The notes under the pieces: generated by a model | Database searches by the model: none | What the model was told of the DNA's origin: nothing | What the model saw: only the letters and a program-made list of their open reading frames with translations | Translations under genes and position numbers: made by a program | Shown: in pieces, positions 61,978 to 64,000 of the stretch | Layout: each line of letters opens with the position of its first letter | How positions within the stretch are numbered: position 1 is the first letter of the stretch | Source: Leisingera daeponensis DSM 23529 | Lineage (GTDB): Bacteria; Pseudomonadota; Alphaproteobacteria; Rhodobacterales; Rhodobacteraceae | Direction: 5' to 3' | Assembly: GCF_000473145.1 (NCBI RefSeq) | Contig: NZ_KI421503.1 | Span: 7,453 to 71,452, forward strand | DNA length: 64,000 nucleotides

Positions 61978-62590
61978 TCCTGACGAGCCTCAATCCGCGC
62001 TCGATCGCGCGCGGGTCATCCTCCAGGATCTCGTTCTCCGCCTCCTGCCCTTCTTCCTTTTGCGGCCATTCCTGATGACGCAGCGCCTGCGCCGCATCCT
62101 TCATCTGGCCCATCTCACGACTCATCGACTGCGCCAGATCGAGCAGTTCGATCAGCACCGCGCGGTCTGCCTCCGAGACCTCCAGCCGACCGCGATGGAC
62201 CGCCTTGGCGAGCACCAGTCCGGCGTCGCTCATATCCTTCGCCTGACGCCATGCGGCGCAGAATTCCGAGACCAGATCACGGGGTATATCAAGGAACCCG
62301 CACCGTCCACGCAGCACCGCATTGAGCGCCTGTGATCGGTTGGCAAAGCCCCGTTCGCGCCACTCCGCATCGAAGGCGTCCAGCTCGGATCGGCTCGCCC
62401 GGAAGGCCACCGTCTCGCTTGGATCGCGCACCGCGATGCCCTCGCCCGCCTCCTCTTTCGCGAGCCGGTTCACGTGGCGCGGGGAGATGCCGAACGCCGC
62501 CGCCAGGTCCTTGGCGCTCTCGCCCGCCGCGAAGCGCTTTGCCACTTCGATGCGCTGCTCAAGCTTCAGGTTTTTCGCTGGCCTCGGCAC
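61970..62590 (-). CDS. Relaxosome accessory DNA-binding protein (MobC/TraJ-like)
   Basis: 206 residues from GTG 62590, preceded by GGGAGA at 8 bases; the longer frame upstream has an unlikely Arg-rich leader. Helix-turn-helix near residues 12-45 (IEVAKRFAAGESAKDLAAAF, GISPRHVNRLAKEE), then a MobC-like part (VAFRASRSELDAFDAEWRER, ANRSQALNAVLRGRCGF) that resembles ribbon-helix-helix relaxosome proteins. It probably binds the inverted repeats between 62640 and 62740 and helps the relaxase; it could also regulate the operon. Confidence 0.78.
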   Translation of the reverse strand: MPRPAKNLKLEQRIEVAKRFAAGESAKDLAAAFGISPRHVNRLAKEEAGEGIAVRDPSETVAFRASRSELDAFDAEWRERGFANRSQALNAVLRGRCGFLDIPRDLVSEFCAAWRQAKDMSDAGLVLAKAVHRGRLEVSEADRAVLIELLDLAQSMSREMGQMKDAAQALRHQEWPQKEEGQEAENEILEDDPRAIERGLRLVRNG

Positions 62591-62645
62591 TAGGACGTTC
62601 TCCCGCTTCCAGGGAAAAGATGCATGCGCAAACGCGCGCGAGGCA

Positions 62646-62663
62646 GCGATTGCTCGCAATCGC
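62646..62663. repeat. Inverted repeat next to the accessory gene, likely relaxosome binding site
   Basis: Perfect 7-bp repeat GCGATTG-CTCG-CAATCGC, about 55 bp upstream of the accessory gene start and 90 bp from the nic site. A likely operator or relaxosome binding site. Confidence 0.6.
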
Positions 62664-62725
62664 GTTCGCGTGCGGCGGAGCATTCAGCTTTGCGGGAAAC
62701 GCCCATCACAGACCCCTCGGACAAA

Positions 62726-62800
62726 ATGTGCAAACATTGGCCATATCCTGCCAACGTCTTCCTTCTCTCTTTTGCTTATACTTCAATACATCACATTGCG
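62726..62800 (+). other. oriT: Candidate origin of transfer (oriT) with nic site
   Basis: The core ATATCCTG-CCA at 62744-62754 is identical to the cleavage core of Agrobacterium T-DNA borders and fits the IncP-type YATCCTG/Y rule; cutting would fall between 62751 and 62752. A perfect inverted repeat AATGT-GCAA-ACATT (62726-62739) lies just 5' of it, as in RP4 oriT. An AT-rich tract follows. It stands upstream of the accessory and relaxase genes, the usual place. Confidence 0.75.
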
Positions 62801-63078
62801 CAATATTACGTTTTGCATGATGTGTTTTTTTGCTTGCGATGAGGTGCACTCAAGACCGCTGGGCAGCGCGACATGGAGCGGTGCCGTCCTCATCGATGCG
62901 CGACAATCTGGTCGAATAAATCTGCTGAAACTTGCGCTGGAGCAGCACGCGATGTCAGGCAAACCGAGCGCCCGAGCCGGTCACGGATCGGGCGCCAGAA
63001 ACACGAAAACGGCCCGCGCGGGATGGCGCGTGTCACGCCCGTTTGGGGCGTCACAATGTTGGTAAGGATCAGTGTCAG
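62801..63078. other. Spacer between oriT and the small-protein gene
   Basis: A region of short frames only. The arms ACATCA and TGATGT with a following run of seven T at about 62785-62830 may be a plus-strand terminator at the edge of oriT. Nothing else is recognisable. Confidence 0.4.
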
Positions 63079-63108
63079 ACCCCTGCGGATCCGAAGACCC
63101 GCAGGGGT
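63079..63108 (-). terminator. Hairpin after the 58-residue protein gene
   Basis: Perfect 10-bp stem ACCCCTGCGG / CCGCAGGGGT with a 10-base loop, 8 bp past the stop codon on the minus strand. No T-tract, so efficiency is uncertain. Confidence 0.6.
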
Positions 63109-63115
63109 GTCTGGG

Positions 63116-63292
63116 TCAGTGACCCAGTCCCTGACTGCGCAGATCGTCGTAGCGGCTGCGGGCGATCAGAGCCTCGGTCTCGAGGCTGTCGAGTGTCTCC
63201 GGATGGGCGTCTTCATCAAAGGCGGCGAGGTAGGCATCGAAAGCCATGTCGGCTTGCAGTTCGGCGAGGTCGATGGATTGTTCGAGTGTCAT
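63116..63292 (-). CDS. Small acidic plasmid protein, 58 residues
   Basis: ATG 63292 (MTLEQSIDLAELQADMAFDA) has AAAGGA 7 bases upstream; the longer frame adds an unlikely leader. The product is acidic and helical (YLAAFDEDAHPETLDSLETE, then ALIARSRYDDL) with no membrane part. Plasmids of this kind often carry such small helical proteins; I cannot give a function. Alone between a hairpin terminator and a long leader. Confidence 0.65.
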   Translation of the reverse strand: MTLEQSIDLAELQADMAFDAYLAAFDEDAHPETLDSLETEALIARSRYDDLRSQGLGH

Positions 63293-63890
63293 GGTGTGAT
63301 CCTTTCCGTTGATCGTCGTTGGACGGATCGTGGAAAAGACCGGGGGCATGAGAGCGGGCTGCACCCGGCACGGGGCGGAATGAAATGGAGCACGCTGGGG
63401 GCAGGTTTGTTGTGAGCGATGCCCCGCAGCGCTCAAGGCGCCAGCCGTCCAGAAACCTGCCCCCGGCGTTGCCGGCCGCTCGACCCCGGGCTAGCGATCT
63501 CTAAGGCCAACAGGTCGACGGAAAGGCGCGCGGCGGTGACTCTGGCGTGAGACGTTGCCCCGGGATGCATGACGTTGATTTGCGACTTCCACCCTCGCGG
63601 CACAGGGTGAGTTCGGCGCCCCTGGTAGCTTCGCCAAGACGACCTAGGCGCGGGTTGTTCGACCGACGGAAGAGGTGCGCTTGGCTCGCTCAGTTGGCTC
63701 CCAGTTCTCCCTGCGGTCATTCGGTTCCGCCTCCATCGCGCGTGATCCACGCTGTCACTGAACTGAAAGATCGAAGCCGCGCCCGCGACCTATCCGGTCT
63801 GACGACCCGCCTCTGCGTCCGCTTCCGAAATATGCCGCGTTCTTCGGACACCGATAGTGCACCGGTCGAGGGCAAATTCCCCCGGAACGA
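63293..63890. other. Non-coding stretch with a long inverted repeat
   Basis: About 600 bp without a convincing gene; the longest frame (minus, 63433-63750) is Arg/Ser/Pro-rich and looks spurious. It contains a 12-bp inverted repeat, described separately, and further GC-rich potential stems. It would be the leader and promoter of the 58-residue protein gene or a site for a structured RNA. Confidence 0.45.
63398..63465. repeat. 12-bp inverted repeat with 44-base loop
   Basis: Perfect arms GGGGGCAGGTTT (63398-63409) and AAACCTGCCCCC (63454-63465). The loop has its own GC-rich segments. Such a structure suits a small RNA, an mRNA leader switch or a protein binding site; no open frame explains it. 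Confidence 0.6.
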
Positions 63891-63922
63891 GAAAAAGCCA
63901 GACCGCCGGAGCGGTCTGGCCT
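63891..63922 (-). terminator. Strong Rho-independent terminator
   Basis: Perfect 10-bp stem GCCAGACCGC / GCGGTCTGGC (63897-63920) with a 4-base loop, followed on the minus strand by TTTTTC. It ends the gene entering from the right border. Confidence 0.85.
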
Positions 63923-63927
63923 TTGGC

Positions 63928-64000
63928 TTAGGCGGCGTCTTTTGGGCCCCAGGGGATCACGGCCTGCAGGGACAGATCGTCCTGGTTCGCGGCCTTGCCG
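63928..64000 (-). CDS. C-terminus of a gene continuing beyond the window
   Basis: The last 23 codons of a minus-strand frame, ending LSLQAVIPWGPKDAA and TAA just ahead of a strong terminator. Too short to name. Codon use is that of the plasmid core genes. Confidence 0.6.
   Translation of the reverse strand, partial: GKAANQDDLSLQAVIPWGPKDAA

Noticed and set aside
59962..61983. A 673-codon plus-strand frame opposite the relaxase gene
   Set aside because: Antisense shadow; the minus strand carries the relaxase histidine motif and coupled neighbours.
63433..63750. A 105-codon Arg/Ser/Pro-rich minus-strand frame
   Set aside because: Composition is typical of chance frames in GC-rich DNA; it also overlaps one arm of the long inverted repeat.
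1..64000. CRISPR arrays, rRNA and tRNA genes
   Set aside because: No regularly spaced repeats and no recognisable rRNA or tRNA cloverleaf sequence were found when reading either strand.

Overview
The window looks like part of a large conjugative plasmid (or an integrated relative) from an alphaproteobacterium of the Rhodobacteraceae/roseobacter kind. The grounds are high GC with strongly biased codon use, tightly overlapping genes, a VirB/VirD4 transfer system, DUF6915, DUF6878 and DUF3768 plasmid genes, and pca genes in a typical alphaproteobacterial order. No rRNA, tRNA or CRISPR array was seen, and no replication gene is recognisable inside the window.

Layout. 1-7.3 kb (minus strand): plasmid housekeeping and accessory genes, namely the N-terminal 664 codons of a Strawberry-Notch-like methylase/helicase, several small conserved plasmid proteins separated by hairpin terminators, and a large ParB-domain protein. 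7.4-8.1 kb: a dead IS481-type transposase. 8.3-15 kb: a compact protocatechuate (beta-ketoadipate) operon pcaCHG-BKACE-pcaIJDB, transcribed away from its likely LysR regulator pcaQ; there is no pcaF thiolase, and a BKACE-family gene stands in the operon instead. 15.2-23.6 kb: a second LysR gene, a decarboxylase gene cut by an insertion sequence, and a pile of nested, scrambled IS3-family elements plus an IS110 remnant, enclosing one universal stress protein gene. 23.6-40 kb: a phthalate catabolic island, with transporter (TAXI-type TRAP), phthalate 4,5-dioxygenase, reductase, dihydrodiol dehydrogenase and 4,5-dihydroxyphthalate decarboxylase, a MarR regulator, a nadC gene, and four broken genes (FMN hydroxyacid dehydrogenase, ThDP enzyme, D-2-hydroxyacid dehydrogenase, aldehyde dehydrogenase). 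40.5-52.6 kb (mostly plus strand): a complete virB-type type IV secretion operon. 53.1-57.7 kb: a three-gene operon of winged-helix-like protein, SMC-like ATPase and PD-(D/E)XK nuclease, best read as an anti-phage/anti-plasmid defence system of the ABC-three-component/Lamassu kind. 58.1-62.6 kb: VirD4 coupling protein, relaxase and an oriT-binding accessory protein, followed by a candidate oriT at 62.65-62.80 kb. 63-64 kb: small genes, a long inverted repeat and the end of another gene.

How it works together. Phthalate would enter by the TRAP system and be oxidised by Pht3/Pht2, Pht4 and Pht5 to protocatechuate, which the pca operon opens and carries to beta-ketoadipate and central metabolism. 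Four promoters of the phthalate island carry the same palindrome, TTAG-N4-CTAA, or near copies of it, which suggests one MarR-controlled regulon. Transfer is provided by the VirB channel, VirD4, the relaxase and a nic site whose core is identical to that of Agrobacterium T-DNA borders. The defence operon sits as cargo between the channel and mobilisation modules.
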